A stretch of DNA of 64,000 nt, taken from the NCBI GenBank assembly GCA_005798905.1, contig SYIK01000005.1, forward strand, positions 272,269-336,268. Reading direction: 5' to 3'. This stretch comes from Bacteroidota bacterium. Lineage in GTDB: Bacteria > Bacteroidota > Bacteroidia > Chitinophagales > Chitinophagaceae. The notes below the pieces were generated by a model that did not search any database, was not told where the DNA came from, and was given only the letters and a program-made list of their open reading frames with translations. Positions 1 to 8,556 of the stretch are shown piece by piece (the stretch's first letter is position 1; every line of letters begins with the position of its first letter). The position numbers and the translations under genes were made by a program.

Positions 1-2
1 AT

Positions 3-452
3 CAAGGTGTATTTTCAATCGTTGTTTTAAAGGGTGATATGATTGAATTCACGCATGTAAGCTATCAATCAAAAACGGTTCAAATTCCAAAAAATATAGA
101 AGGAAGCCAATACAGTATGGTTCAACTGATGATTGCCGACACAATTTATTTACCTGCAACCATTATCAAAGCTCGTCCAAGTGCAGCGCAGTTTTCTCGC
201 GATTTTGCAAATACAAAAATAGAAGACGACGATTACGAAACAGCTCGAAAAAACACATCAATTGCTGCAAGAAGATCGCTGATGAAAAGTATGCCAAATG
301 ATGGTCGCGAAGCTTCTAATACACAATTGAGAAGTATAGCAACAAAAGCATATTATGCAGGCCAAACTCCCCCTCAAAATATTTTTAATCCGGCTGCTTG
401 GGGAGAGTTTATACAAGCATGGAAAAGAGGTGATTTTAAAAAGAAAAAATAA
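3..452 (+). CDS. Carboxypeptidase-regulatory-like domain protein, 3' part only
   Basis: The reading frame is open to the left window edge, so the N-terminus is missing. The first ATG in the window (39) follows in-frame codons for a beta-strand-like stretch (VFSIVVLKGD), so it is probably internal. The visible part has a short beta-rich segment, then DTIYLPATIIKARPS, and ends with NPAAWGEFIQAWKRGDF and a lysine tail. From memory this resembles a family of small Bacteroidota exported proteins with a CarbopepD_reg-type fold; the call rests on that resemblance. No catalytic motif is visible. The next gene begins 8 bp downstream on the same strand, so the two may be cotranscribed. Confidence 0.5.
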   Translation, partial: QGVFSIVVLKGDMIEFTHVSYQSKTVQIPKNIEGSQYSMVQLMIADTIYLPATIIKARPSAAQFSRDFANTKIEDDDYETARKNTSIAARRSLMKSMPNDGREASNTQLRSIATKAYYAGQTPPQNIFNPAAWGEFIQAWKRGDFKKKK

Positions 453-459
453 ATTTTCA

Positions 460-1350
460 ATGAAAAATATTTCAGTTATTGGTGCAGGAACAATGGGAAA
501 CGGGATTGCGCACCTTTTTGCACAAAACGGATTTTTAGTTACGCTTATCGATGTGTCGAGTGAACAATTAGAAAAAGCAATTCAAACTATTTCGAAAAAT
601 TTTGACCGACAAATTGCAAAAGGAAATGCAACCGAAGAACAAAAAAAAGAAGCGCTATCTAATATTACTATTCAAACAATTTTAGAAGAAGGAGTAAAAA
701 ATGCAGACTTAGTTGTTGAAGCTGCTTCAGAAAATATTGAAATAAAATTGAAAATTTTTGAAACACTTTCAAATTTTACAAAAGAAGATACCATTTTAGC
801 AAGCAACACTTCTTCAATTTCCATTACAAAAATTGCAGCAGTTACTAAATGCCCCGAAAATGTTATTGGCATGCATTTTATGAACCCCGTTCCCGTAATG
901 AAATTAGTAGAAGTAATAAATGGAAAAACAACAAAAAAAGAAATCACCGAAAAAGTGGTTGAATTAAGTAAACAATTAGGAAAAATTCCTTGCGTAGTGA
1001 ATGATTATCCGGGTTTTATTGCCAATCGAATTTTAATGCCAATGATTAACGAAGCAATTTACTCTTTACACGAAGGAGTTGCCGGTGTTCAAGAAATTGA
1101 TACGATTATGAAATTAGGAATGGCCCACCCGATGGGACCACTTCAACTCGCCGATTTGATTGGACAAGATGTTTGTCTTTCCATATTAAATGTTTTACAT
1201 GATGGGTTTGGCAATCCAAAATATGCGCCTTGTCCATTGTTAGTTAAAATGGTTGCCGAAGGAAAATTGGGCGCAAAAACCGGGGAAGGATTTTATATTT
1301 ACAAACCCGGTTCAAAAGAGTTGGTTGTAAATACTACTTTATTGAATTAA
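460..1350 (+). CDS. hbd: 3-hydroxybutyryl-CoA dehydrogenase (3-hydroxyacyl-CoA dehydrogenase family)
   Basis: Predicted 296 aa cytosolic enzyme that interconverts acetoacetyl-CoA and 3-hydroxybutyryl-CoA with NAD(P)H. The N-terminal Rossmann fold carries GAGTMG at residues 8-13. The catalytic region SNTSSISI and GMHFMNPVPVMKLVE follows, with the family catalytic His at position 139. The C-terminal helical domain contains PGFIANRILMPMINEA and ends in GAKTGEGFYIY. Length fits the short single-function family rather than multifunctional FadB. The frame is open further upstream to 355, but that stretch overlaps the preceding gene and the conserved fold starts at ATG 460. It is followed after 6 bp by a convergent gene. 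Confidence 0.9.
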   Translation: MKNISVIGAGTMGNGIAHLFAQNGFLVTLIDVSSEQLEKAIQTISKNFDRQIAKGNATEEQKKEALSNITIQTILEEGVKNADLVVEAASENIEIKLKIFETLSNFTKEDTILASNTSSISITKIAAVTKCPENVIGMHFMNPVPVMKLVEVINGKTTKKEITEKVVELSKQLGKIPCVVNDYPGFIANRILMPMINEAIYSLHEGVAGVQEIDTIMKLGMAHPMGPLQLADLIGQDVCLSILNVLHDGFGNPKYAPCPLLVKMVAEGKLGAKTGEGFYIYKPGSKELVVNTTLLN

Positions 1351-1356
1351 AATTGA

Positions 1357-1959
1357 TTAAATTTTTTCAATTCGCAATCCATTCATTTCATTAAATTTCA
1401 AAAGACTAATTTCTAAATTAGATTTCGGAATTCCAATTTGAAGTTTACAAAAAAGTGTTGCTTCGTTTTTTAAAATTGCACAATTGAATTTTTTAATTAC
1501 CAACATCACTTCATTCATTTTGGTATAATCAAATTCCAAATTGTAATAAACCAAAATATCTTTTTTAATTTTTGCTGTTGTTTGTAAAGCAAGGGCTGTA
1601 GAAGTTTTGTAAGCATTTATCAAACCAGGAACTCCTAATAAACTTCCACCAAAAAAACGAATAACAACCACAGCCACATCTGTTAATTCGTTACTATCAA
1701 TTTGTCCGAGAATTGGTTTGCCAGCACTACCCGATGGTTCACCGGCATCGCTGGAACGAAAAATAGTAGCGTCAGTCCCAATTCGATAAGCAAAGCAATA
1801 ATGCGTTGCTTTTGGGAAATCTTTTTTAATAGCGGCCAATTGAATTTTAAATTCCGCAATACTATTTATTGGAAATGCACAAGCAATAAATCGACTGCCT
1901 CTGTCTTTAAACTCGGCAATTGATTTTTCGAAAATTGTAAAATAATAATTTGAAGACAT
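1357..1959 (-). CDS. yigZ: YigZ/IMPACT (UPF0029) family protein
   Basis: 200 aa. The N-terminal IMPACT domain is clear: KDRGSRFIACAFPI, then KATHYCFAYRIG, then SSDAGEPSGSAGKPIL, and VVVIRFFGGSLLGVPGLINAY. These are the signature blocks of the YigZ/IMPACT family; the C-terminal about 65 aa match the position of the DUF1949 domain. The family is linked to translation/stress regulation in eukaryotes (IMPACT), but the biochemical role of bacterial members is not settled, so no reaction is proposed. The start lies 10 bp after the stop of the upstream minus-strand transporter, suggesting cotranscription. Confidence 0.88.
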   Translation of the reverse strand: MSSNYYFTIFEKSIAEFKDRGSRFIACAFPINSIAEFKIQLAAIKKDFPKATHYCFAYRIGTDATIFRSSDAGEPSGSAGKPILGQIDSNELTDVAVVVIRFFGGSLLGVPGLINAYKTSTALALQTTAKIKKDILVYYNLEFDYTKMNEVMLVIKKFNCAILKNEATLFCKLQIGIPKSNLEISLLKFNEMNGLRIEKI

Positions 1960-1968
1960 GAGATTGCA

Positions 1969-2844
1969 TTATCCAAAAGCGATTAGGAAAATCGCAAGTA
2001 AAGAAAGTAAAATTCCAGCCCAATTTTTTGCAGATAATTTTTCTTTGAAAAAAAGCCAAGCCATAAGCGTGCTGAACAAAACGATGCCCATATTGTTTAT
2101 TGGAATTATTGCAGAACTATTTGTTGAATATGTTTTCAACACTTTTATTAAACACCAAATAGAAAAATAATTCGGAATCCCAATTGCCAATCCGGCTATA
2201 ATACTTCGTCCATCAAATTTTTCTTTGCCAGTTAACAAGCGAATCATTAAAATAATCAAACCAAAAAAACCGGCTATTGCGAATGATGTTATTAAAAATT
2301 CATTCTGATTAGTTTCGTTCAAATAAGCTTGCTCGACATATTTAATTATTGTATCTAATAACCCACTGCCAAAAAAAAGTAAAAAAGGTATGACGATTAA
2401 TATTGTTTTTGATTTGTTTGTTTTTGAAATTTGTTGAGACGGCCAACAAGTTAATATTACTGCCAACACTGCAACTATAACTCCGCCTATTTTTAAAAAT
2501 GTTGCTTGTTCTTTGTATAAATAAAGTGAAAATAAAAACGGGACAACGAGCGAAAGTTTATTTGCAACTGAGGCAACTGCAACTCCAATTTGTTGAGCAG
2601 TGAAAGCAACTGTGTTAAAAATAAAAATAAAGATTGATCCCAATAACAAAGACCACAAAAACCAATTTTCACTAAATGTAGCTTGATAAATTGGAAACGA
2701 TTCATTCACAAAGGAACCTGTGATGACGCATGTCCAATAATTAAATACGATTGATTGAAAACTTGAAATACGAAATTTTTCCAACAATTTAAATGAAAGC
2801 GTTAACCAAGATGTGAAGACAATACTACCTAATAGAAATAACAT
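1969..2844 (-). CDS. EamA/DMT-superfamily membrane transporter
   Basis: 291 aa, almost entirely hydrophobic, with about ten predicted membrane helices arranged as two repeats of five, the usual drug/metabolite transporter (EamA) layout. It starts directly in a helix (LFLLGSIVFTSWLTLSFKLL) and ends in one (ILLSLLAIFLIAFG). Substrate cannot be told from sequence; family members export amino acids, nucleotides or small metabolites. It is divergent from prmC with a 68 bp shared upstream region and reads into the YigZ gene. Confidence 0.8.
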   Translation of the reverse strand: MLFLLGSIVFTSWLTLSFKLLEKFRISSFQSIVFNYWTCVITGSFVNESFPIYQATFSENWFLWSLLLGSIFIFIFNTVAFTAQQIGVAVASVANKLSLVVPFLFSLYLYKEQATFLKIGGVIVAVLAVILTCWPSQQISKTNKSKTILIVIPFLLFFGSGLLDTIIKYVEQAYLNETNQNEFLITSFAIAGFFGLIILMIRLLTGKEKFDGRSIIAGLAIGIPNYFSIWCLIKVLKTYSTNSSAIIPINNMGIVLFSTLMAWLFFKEKLSAKNWAGILLSLLAIFLIAFG

Positions 2845-2899
2845 AAATAATAACTAGTTGAAAATTTTGAAGCAGATAAAAATAGTTTGCAATATACAG

Positions 2900-2907
2900 T
2901 AAGTTTG
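2900..2907 (+). promoter_or_regulatory. Bacteroidota -7 box of prmC
   Basis: TAAGTTTG matches TAnnTTTG and lies only 5 bp before the prmC ATG at 2913, so transcription would start at or next to the start codon (a leaderless mRNA). No convincing -33 TTTG at 19-21 bp spacing is present, which keeps confidence low. Confidence 0.35.
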
Positions 2908-2912
2908 CGGTT

Positions 2913-3776
2913 ATGACGATCACAGAAGCAAGAATTGGAATAACACAAAAATTAATCAAAATCTATGATGAAAGTGAAGCAAATAATATTGCCGAATTAG
3001 TATTGGAACATATCACCCAACTTTCCAAAAAAGAGCAATTCATAAATAAATCTTTGTTACTAAATTCAGTTCAACAAGAATCAATGGTTACATTTTCAGA
3101 TCGTTTATTGATGCACGAACCTGTTCAATATATTTTAGGAGAAGCTTGGTTTTCAAACATGAAATTTAATGTCGATAAAAATGTGTTGATCCCTCGACCG
3201 GAAACTGAAGAATTAGTAGAATGGATTGTGAAGGAAAATAAAAAATTACAATCACCATCTATTATTGATATTGGCACTGGTAGCGGTTGTGTTCCAATTT
3301 CACTAAAGAAAAAATTACCAGAAAGTAAAATTTCCGCAATTGATATTTGTAATGCTGCTCTTTCAGTTGCAAAAAAAAATGCAATGGAGTTGCAAGCTGA
3401 TATTCATTTTCTTTTGTTTGATTTTTTAAAAGAAGAAAACAGAAAACAACTAAATCAATTTGATATAATTGTTAGCAACCCGCCCTACATCCCAATTAGT
3501 GACAAAACAACGATGAATAAAAATGTCCTACTTTTTGAACCACAAAAAGCATTATTTGTTTCAAACGAAGATCCTTTTATTTTTTATAAAGCAATTGCAG
3601 AATTTGGGAAAAACCATCTTACGGAACAAGGAAAAATATATGTAGAAATTTCAGAAACATTTGCAGACGATATTGCTTCTATTTTCAAAGAAAATGGTTA
3701 CAAAAATATTGTTGTAAAAAAAGATATGCAGGGTAAAAATAGAATGATACGTGTTAGTAAATTAATAGCTGAATAA
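2913..3776 (+). CDS. prmC: Release factor glutamine methyltransferase PrmC
   Basis: 287 aa SAM-dependent enzyme that N5-methylates the glutamine of the GGQ motif in peptide chain release factors. The N-terminal about 85 aa form the helical substrate-binding domain. IDIGTGSGCVPISL is the SAM-binding glycine motif and NPPYIP at 189-194 is the diagnostic catalytic motif. Length is normal for the family. It is convergent with exbD (6 bp between stops). It stands alone rather than beside prfA. No RBS is visible; the -7 box almost abuts the ATG. Confidence 0.93.
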   Translation: MTITEARIGITQKLIKIYDESEANNIAELVLEHITQLSKKEQFINKSLLLNSVQQESMVTFSDRLLMHEPVQYILGEAWFSNMKFNVDKNVLIPRPETEELVEWIVKENKKLQSPSIIDIGTGSGCVPISLKKKLPESKISAIDICNAALSVAKKNAMELQADIHFLLFDFLKEENRKQLNQFDIIVSNPPYIPISDKTTMNKNVLLFEPQKALFVSNEDPFIFYKAIAEFGKNHLTEQGKIYVEISETFADDIASIFKENGYKNIVVKKDMQGKNRMIRVSKLIAE

Positions 3777-3782
3777 ACCTGC

Positions 3783-4181
3783 TTATTCTTTCGTGTCCAC
3801 TAACAAAGTTGTACGAGCTCCGAGTTTTCTTGCTAACCGCATTACTGCAACTACATTTTCCAATGGAACGGATTTATCTGCATTGATTGCAATCGTAGCT
3901 TGTGTGGAATCTTTAAAAATAAATGGTTGAACTATATTTTCAAAATCATGAAGTGCAACTAATTTGCCATTTATTATATACTCGCCAGTTGCTTTAATAT
4001 TTACAATCACTGTTTGCTTAGCTTTAGTATCACTCTTTGCTTTTGGCACGGAAAGCTTTACCACATTTGGATTTGCCAAAGTGGATACAATCAAAAAAAA
4101 GAAAAGTAGAATAAACAAAATGTCATTCAATGCACCAGCGTGCAATTCGGGATGTGATTTTAATCTTCGTTTAAGATTCAT
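3783..4181 (-). CDS. exbD: ExbD/TolR-type biopolymer transport protein
   Basis: 132 aa with one N-terminal membrane helix (about residues 17-36) and a small periplasmic domain. The helix carries the conserved acidic residue in ALNDILFILLFFF, which in the family couples proton flow to TonB/Tol energisation, and the periplasmic part ends in MRLARKLGARTTLLVDT. It is the last gene of a minus-strand run. No ExbB/TolQ or TonB partner is in the window, so this is either an orphan copy or one whose partners lie elsewhere. Confidence 0.87.
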   Translation of the reverse strand: MNLKRRLKSHPELHAGALNDILFILLFFFLIVSTLANPNVVKLSVPKAKSDTKAKQTVIVNIKATGEYIINGKLVALHDFENIVQPFIFKDSTQATIAINADKSVPLENVVAVMRLARKLGARTTLLVDTKE

Positions 4182-4212
4182 TTTTCAATTTTCTTTTTAC
4201 AAATTTACAATT

Positions 4213-5220
4213 TCAATTTGTATTGTTTGCATTGCCAAGAATATTCATTACGCTCGTCGCAATTTCTGAAATATTTTGTTGATTCATACAATTAAAATGC
4301 GACTTCGGACATTGTTGATGACCAATTTTACTACAAGGTCTGCATTTCAATCCGTGCACTTCAACAATTGTATTTTGAATATTGAAATTTCCGTAATATG
4401 GTTTCATTCCAAATTCAGGAACGGTATTTCCCCAAATAGAAATAATTGGTTTTTTTAATGCAGCAGCAATATGCATCAAACCAGTATCGTGTGCAATTAT
4501 CAATTTAGAATTTTGTACAAGTACCGCACTTTCATTCAAACTAAATTTTCCGCAAGCATTAAATATTTTAATTGAATCAACCGCTGCAACCAATTCACCG
4601 ATTTCGGCATCTTCTTTCCCTCCCAACAAAATAATTGGATATTTTATTTGATTGCAAAGCTCTTTCATTTTAGCAAGCGGTAATTTTTTGGTGTTGTGTA
4701 AAGCACCAATTGCAAAACCAACATAGCCCATTCTGTGCGAAATGGGAATGTCCATCTGTTGCAGTTTTTCATTCTTCGGAAGAAAATAATCCAATCCATC
4801 ACCATCATTTGAAACGCCAAATTGTTTTACTGTTTTTAAATAGCGATCCACAATATGTTCGTCTGGTAAAAAATTCCATTTTAGTTTGGTGAAAAACCAT
4901 TTTTGAATATTCAACTTATTAAATGAAAAAGATTTTACACGCAAATCTGACTTAAGTCGGAAAGTTCGAAGATTGTGGTGAAGGTCAATTACATAATCAT
5001 ATTTCTCTAATCGTAATTGTTGCAAAAGCAATTCCCAACTATTTGAAAGCAGTTGTATTTTATCTATGTAAGGATTGTTTTCAACGATTGAAGCAAAAGA
5101 ACTTTTTGTAAGAAAATGAATTTCGGAATTTGGGACTTGTTTTTTCAAACAGCGTATAACCGGTGTAGTAAGAACAATATCTCCAATAGAAGAAAATCGT
5201 ATGATAAGAAATTTTGACAA
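4213..5220 (-). CDS. Glycosyltransferase family 9 (ADP-heptose:LPS heptosyltransferase-like)
   Basis: 335 aa GT-B fold enzyme. The start MSKFLIIRFSSIGDIVLTTP is the classic GT9 N-terminus with the SSIGD motif. The C-terminal half contains ILLGGKEDAEIGE, the acceptor/donor region AHDTGLMHIAAALKKPIISIWG and a cysteine-containing tail (CRPCSKIGHQQCP). The family transfers heptose from ADP-heptose to lipopolysaccharide core at the inner membrane. Agreement with the heptose-7-phosphate kinase at 30.3-31.3 kb supports a heptose-containing LPS in this organism. It lies 17 bp downstream of the MFS gene. Confidence 0.87.
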   Translation of the reverse strand: MSKFLIIRFSSIGDIVLTTPVIRCLKKQVPNSEIHFLTKSSFASIVENNPYIDKIQLLSNSWELLLQQLRLEKYDYVIDLHHNLRTFRLKSDLRVKSFSFNKLNIQKWFFTKLKWNFLPDEHIVDRYLKTVKQFGVSNDGDGLDYFLPKNEKLQQMDIPISHRMGYVGFAIGALHNTKKLPLAKMKELCNQIKYPIILLGGKEDAEIGELVAAVDSIKIFNACGKFSLNESAVLVQNSKLIIAHDTGLMHIAAALKKPIISIWGNTVPEFGMKPYYGNFNIQNTIVEVHGLKCRPCSKIGHQQCPKSHFNCMNQQNISEIATSVMNILGNANNTN

Positions 5221-5237
5221 AAAAATATTTTTGTAAA

Positions 5238-6464
5238 TTAATTTTCTACGTAGTTTAAATCTTTATGAAAAGTTTCTTTCACCATCAAAGCTGCTACAAT
5301 TGTAATTGTCATTAAAATAATTGCCGTAATCCAACCACCCGTTACATAATCGGTAATACTTCGAAATCCTTTAAAAAGCGGAAGAATAAGAACCGTCAAC
5401 ATTCCACGAACCATATTTGGAATTGTAGTAGCGGCAGTTGCACGAAGATTTGTACCAAATTGTTCTGCACCCATAGTTACAAATATTGCCCAAAAACCTG
5501 TACCAAAGCCAAGTCCCGCACAAATCCAATACATTCGACTGGCTGTTCCGTTCCATTGTGCAGTAAAGAAAAGTATAATAAATACAATCGTAATTGTATA
5601 AAAAATGTACAATGCTTTTTTACGACTTTTTAGCCATTGACTTACAAATCCAATTAAAATATCTCCAATTGAAATTGCCGCATAAGCATACATAATTGCT
5701 TTTCCGGGATCAATTTTTTCTTTTATTCCCATGTGTTTTCCAAACTCGCTCGAAAAAGTAACAAGCACACCAATCACAAACCAAGTTGGTAGGCCGATAA
5801 ATATGCTGAGTAAATATCTTTTCAATCGTTGCGGATTGTTGATTAACATAAAAAAATTTCCTCTTTGTACATTCAATTGTTTTACTTCTTTAAACATTCC
5901 GGATTCAAAAACGGAAATGCGTAAAAATAAAAGTAACAATCCCAATCCTCCTCCTATAAAATAACAAGTACGCCAATCAAAATTTTCTTTCATAAAATAC
6001 GCAACAACTGCCCCTGTCAACCCTACACCTGCAACGAAAGAAGTTGCAATTCCTCGTTTTTCTTTTTTTATTAATTCAGCAACCAACGTAATTCCTGCGC
6101 CCAATTCCCCAGCCAATCCAAGCCCTGCGATGAATCGAATCCATTTGAATTGATCAGCGGTTTGAACAAAACCATTTGCAATATTTGCTAAAGAATAAAG
6201 AATTATGGATCCAAATAATACACTGAGTCTTCCTTTTTTATCGCCCATCACTCCCCAAATAATTCCTCCAATCAACAAGCCCGCCATTTGCCACATGATT
6301 ACCGATTCGCCTTGAATGGTTAATTGTTCATCTTGTAATCCCAATGATTTCAAACTTGGAATTCGAGTAATGCTAAATAAAAGCAAATCATAAATATCAA
6401 CGAAGTAGCCAAGTGCAGCTACAATTACCGGAATAGATAAAATACTGTATTCTTTTATTTTCAT
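5238..6464 (-). CDS. MFS transporter (metabolite:H+ symporter-like)
   Basis: 408 aa with about twelve predicted membrane helices. The loop after helix 2 carries GDKKGRLSVLFGS, the MFS motif A, and helix 4 carries RFIAGLGLAGELGAGITLV, typical of sugar/carboxylate symporter branches. Substrate cannot be read from sequence. It starts 6 bp downstream of the dedA-family stop, and the tight spacing through the next genes points to one transcript with the dicarboxylate symporter and DedA protein. Confidence 0.83.
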   Translation of the reverse strand: MKIKEYSILSIPVIVAALGYFVDIYDLLLFSITRIPSLKSLGLQDEQLTIQGESVIMWQMAGLLIGGIIWGVMGDKKGRLSVLFGSIILYSLANIANGFVQTADQFKWIRFIAGLGLAGELGAGITLVAELIKKEKRGIATSFVAGVGLTGAVVAYFMKENFDWRTCYFIGGGLGLLLLFLRISVFESGMFKEVKQLNVQRGNFFMLINNPQRLKRYLLSIFIGLPTWFVIGVLVTFSSEFGKHMGIKEKIDPGKAIMYAYAAISIGDILIGFVSQWLKSRKKALYIFYTITIVFIILFFTAQWNGTASRMYWICAGLGFGTGFWAIFVTMGAEQFGTNLRATAATTIPNMVRGMLTVLILPLFKGFRSITDYVTGGWITAIILMTITIVAALMVKETFHKDLNYVEN

Positions 6465-6470
6465 GTATTG

Positions 6471-7130
6471 TTATGAAGTTGAACTTTCTTCTTCTTTTTT
6501 ATGAAAAAACAGTTTAAACAAAACAGGAAGTGTTGTAATTAAAACAATTATAATCGTAATTACTTCAATGTGATCTTTCAAACTATAATTCCATTGTAAT
6601 TGTACCCAACTCTCAAGATAATAACCGCTCAGCATCATAGAAGAAACCCAGCAAATACTTCCAACAATATTATAAAACATAAAAACTGGTTTATCCATTT
6701 TTACAATCCCTGCTACAATTGGTGCGAATGTTCTTAAAAAAGGTAAAAATTTTGCTAAAAAAATTGTTGACTTTCCATAATTTTCATAGAATTTTTTTGC
6801 ACGAATAAGATGCTTTTTTTTAAACAACCATGTATCTCTTCTTTCATAAAGTAATGGACCTGCTTTTTGTCCAAACCAATACCCTATAATATTCCCCAAT
6901 ATAGATGCAAGCATTACCATTATTAAAATAATAAACCAATGAACATTAAAAAATTCCTTGGCGAGATCATCTACATAAATTCCTGCGGCAAACAATAAGG
7001 AGTCGCCTGGGAAAAAAAAACCAATAAACAATCCTGTTTCGGCAAAAACTACAAGTAGTAAAACATATAACCCTCCGTAGTTTATAATCCACTCAATAAA
7101 TACCTGTATAAATCCTTTGTCGTCGTCCAT
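6471..7130 (-). CDS. DedA family membrane protein
   Basis: 219 aa, with FAETGLFIGFFFPGDSLLFAAG near the N-terminus and the family core PFLRTFAPIVAGIVKM, followed by a re-entrant/helix region GSICWVSSMMLSGYYLES. DedA proteins act in the inner membrane as lipid (undecaprenyl phosphate/phospholipid) scramblase-like transporters; the exact lipid here is unknown. It is 4 bp after the symporter gene and 6 bp before the MFS gene, so it is probably translated from the same mRNA. Confidence 0.88.
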   Translation of the reverse strand: MDDDKGFIQVFIEWIINYGGLYVLLLVVFAETGLFIGFFFPGDSLLFAAGIYVDDLAKEFFNVHWFIILIMVMLASILGNIIGYWFGQKAGPLLYERRDTWLFKKKHLIRAKKFYENYGKSTIFLAKFLPFLRTFAPIVAGIVKMDKPVFMFYNIVGSICWVSSMMLSGYYLESWVQLQWNYSLKDHIEVITIIIVLITTLPVLFKLFFHKKEEESSTS

Positions 7131-7134
7131 AAAT

Positions 7135-8400
7135 TTATAAATCTGAAATTGTAGAAACTGTTTCTTCCTGTTTTAATTCACCTTCCCATTTAGTTATAAC
7201 AGCCGTTGCTACGCTGTTTCCTACAACATTTGTTGCGGAACGAAACATATCGCAAAAATGATCGATTGGTAAGATCAATGCAATCCCTTCGGGCGGTATG
7301 CCGAACATGGCGCATGTTGCAGTAACTACAACTAATGATGCTCTTGGAACACCTGCAATGCCTTTACTGGTAAACATTAAAACGATTAACATTGTTAGTT
7401 GCGTTCCAAAATCGAGATGAATGCCATAAGCTTGTGCAATTGCTAAACTCGCAAAAGTCATGTACATCATACTTCCATCCAAATTGAAACTATAGCCAAG
7501 TGGTAAAACAAATGAAACAATTTTGTTTTTGCAGCCAAATTTTTCTAACTCTTCGGTAAGTTTTGGAAAAACAGCTTCGCTGCTTGTTGTACTAAATGCA
7601 ATTAAAATCGGTTGCGAAATTCTTTTTAATAATTGTGGAACTCTTTCGCGTAAAATTAAAAAACCAGCCCCAAGCAAAATAATCCAAAGACAAATTATTC
7701 CAACCAAAAAATACAGCAAATACAATCCATAAAAATTAAAAACTTGTAATCCTTTTGCTGCAATAACAGCGGCAATTGCTCCAAAAACACCAATGGGCGC
7801 AAAGTTCATCACATAGCCAACCATCTTTAAAATAATATGCGCAGCAATATCCAACGCTTTAATAAGTGGTTTTGTAAAATCACCCAACGCAGTAGAAGCT
7901 ACACCGAAAAAAATACTGAATACAACTAATTGCAATATTTCGTTCGTAGCCATTGCTTCAAAAACGCTTTTTGGAAACACATGCTCAATAAATTTTTGTA
8001 ACGAAAATTCCTGTGTTTTTCCCATCAAATCTTTAGCGCCTTCTGTATCTGCATTACTTAAATTAATAACTGCACCCGGTTGAAAAAAATTGACTAACAC
8101 CATTCCAATTAACAAACTGATTAACGATGCAGACAAAAACCAAAGAATTGATTTTCCGCCAACACGACCAACTGTTTTTAAATCGCCGAGTTTTGCAATC
8201 CCCACAACTAATGTACAAAACACCAATGGAGCAATAATCATTTGTACCAAACGAAGAAATATTACTGTCAGTAACTTACTATTTTTTGAAAAGGTTGCAA
8301 TGCTTTCTTGTGACGAATTGTTATGAATAATATATCCAACAAGAACGCCCAACAGCATTGAAATAATAATATAAAATGTAAGCCTATTTCCCTTCTTCAT
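7135..8400 (-). CDS. Dicarboxylate/amino acid:cation symporter (DAACS family)
   Basis: 421 aa with eight helices plus two hairpins. The serine-rich hairpin FSTTSSEAVFPKL and the sodium/substrate-binding helix GYSFNLDGSMMYMTFA are diagnostic of the GltP/DctA family, and the C-terminal helix contains DMFRSATNVVGNSVAT. It would take up glutamate, aspartate or C4-dicarboxylates with Na+ or H+. The usual NMDG is NLDG here, a conservative change. It is the first gene of the five-gene minus-strand run, with a 156 bp intergenic region shared with the divergent permease. Confidence 0.92.
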   Translation of the reverse strand: MKKGNRLTFYIIISMLLGVLVGYIIHNNSSQESIATFSKNSKLLTVIFLRLVQMIIAPLVFCTLVVGIAKLGDLKTVGRVGGKSILWFLSASLISLLIGMVLVNFFQPGAVINLSNADTEGAKDLMGKTQEFSLQKFIEHVFPKSVFEAMATNEILQLVVFSIFFGVASTALGDFTKPLIKALDIAAHIILKMVGYVMNFAPIGVFGAIAAVIAAKGLQVFNFYGLYLLYFLVGIICLWIILLGAGFLILRERVPQLLKRISQPILIAFSTTSSEAVFPKLTEELEKFGCKNKIVSFVLPLGYSFNLDGSMMYMTFASLAIAQAYGIHLDFGTQLTMLIVLMFTSKGIAGVPRASLVVVTATCAMFGIPPEGIALILPIDHFCDMFRSATNVVGNSVATAVITKWEGELKQEETVSTISDL

Positions 8401-8556
8401 TTATAAAAATTTAGAATGTCCGAAAATCGGGAAAAATACTGAGATTAAATTTTTTAGTTGTTTAATTTTTATTCGCATAAAAAATCACCTCCAATTTCTT
8501 TTTTTTACCTATTTTACAAACCTTATTTATTCAATTATAAAAAATACAACCATCGT

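Noticed and set aside
8458..8556. N-terminal extension of the CAT-like permease
   Set aside because: Phe/Tyr/Lys-rich, no family similarity; an ordinary start is at 8557.
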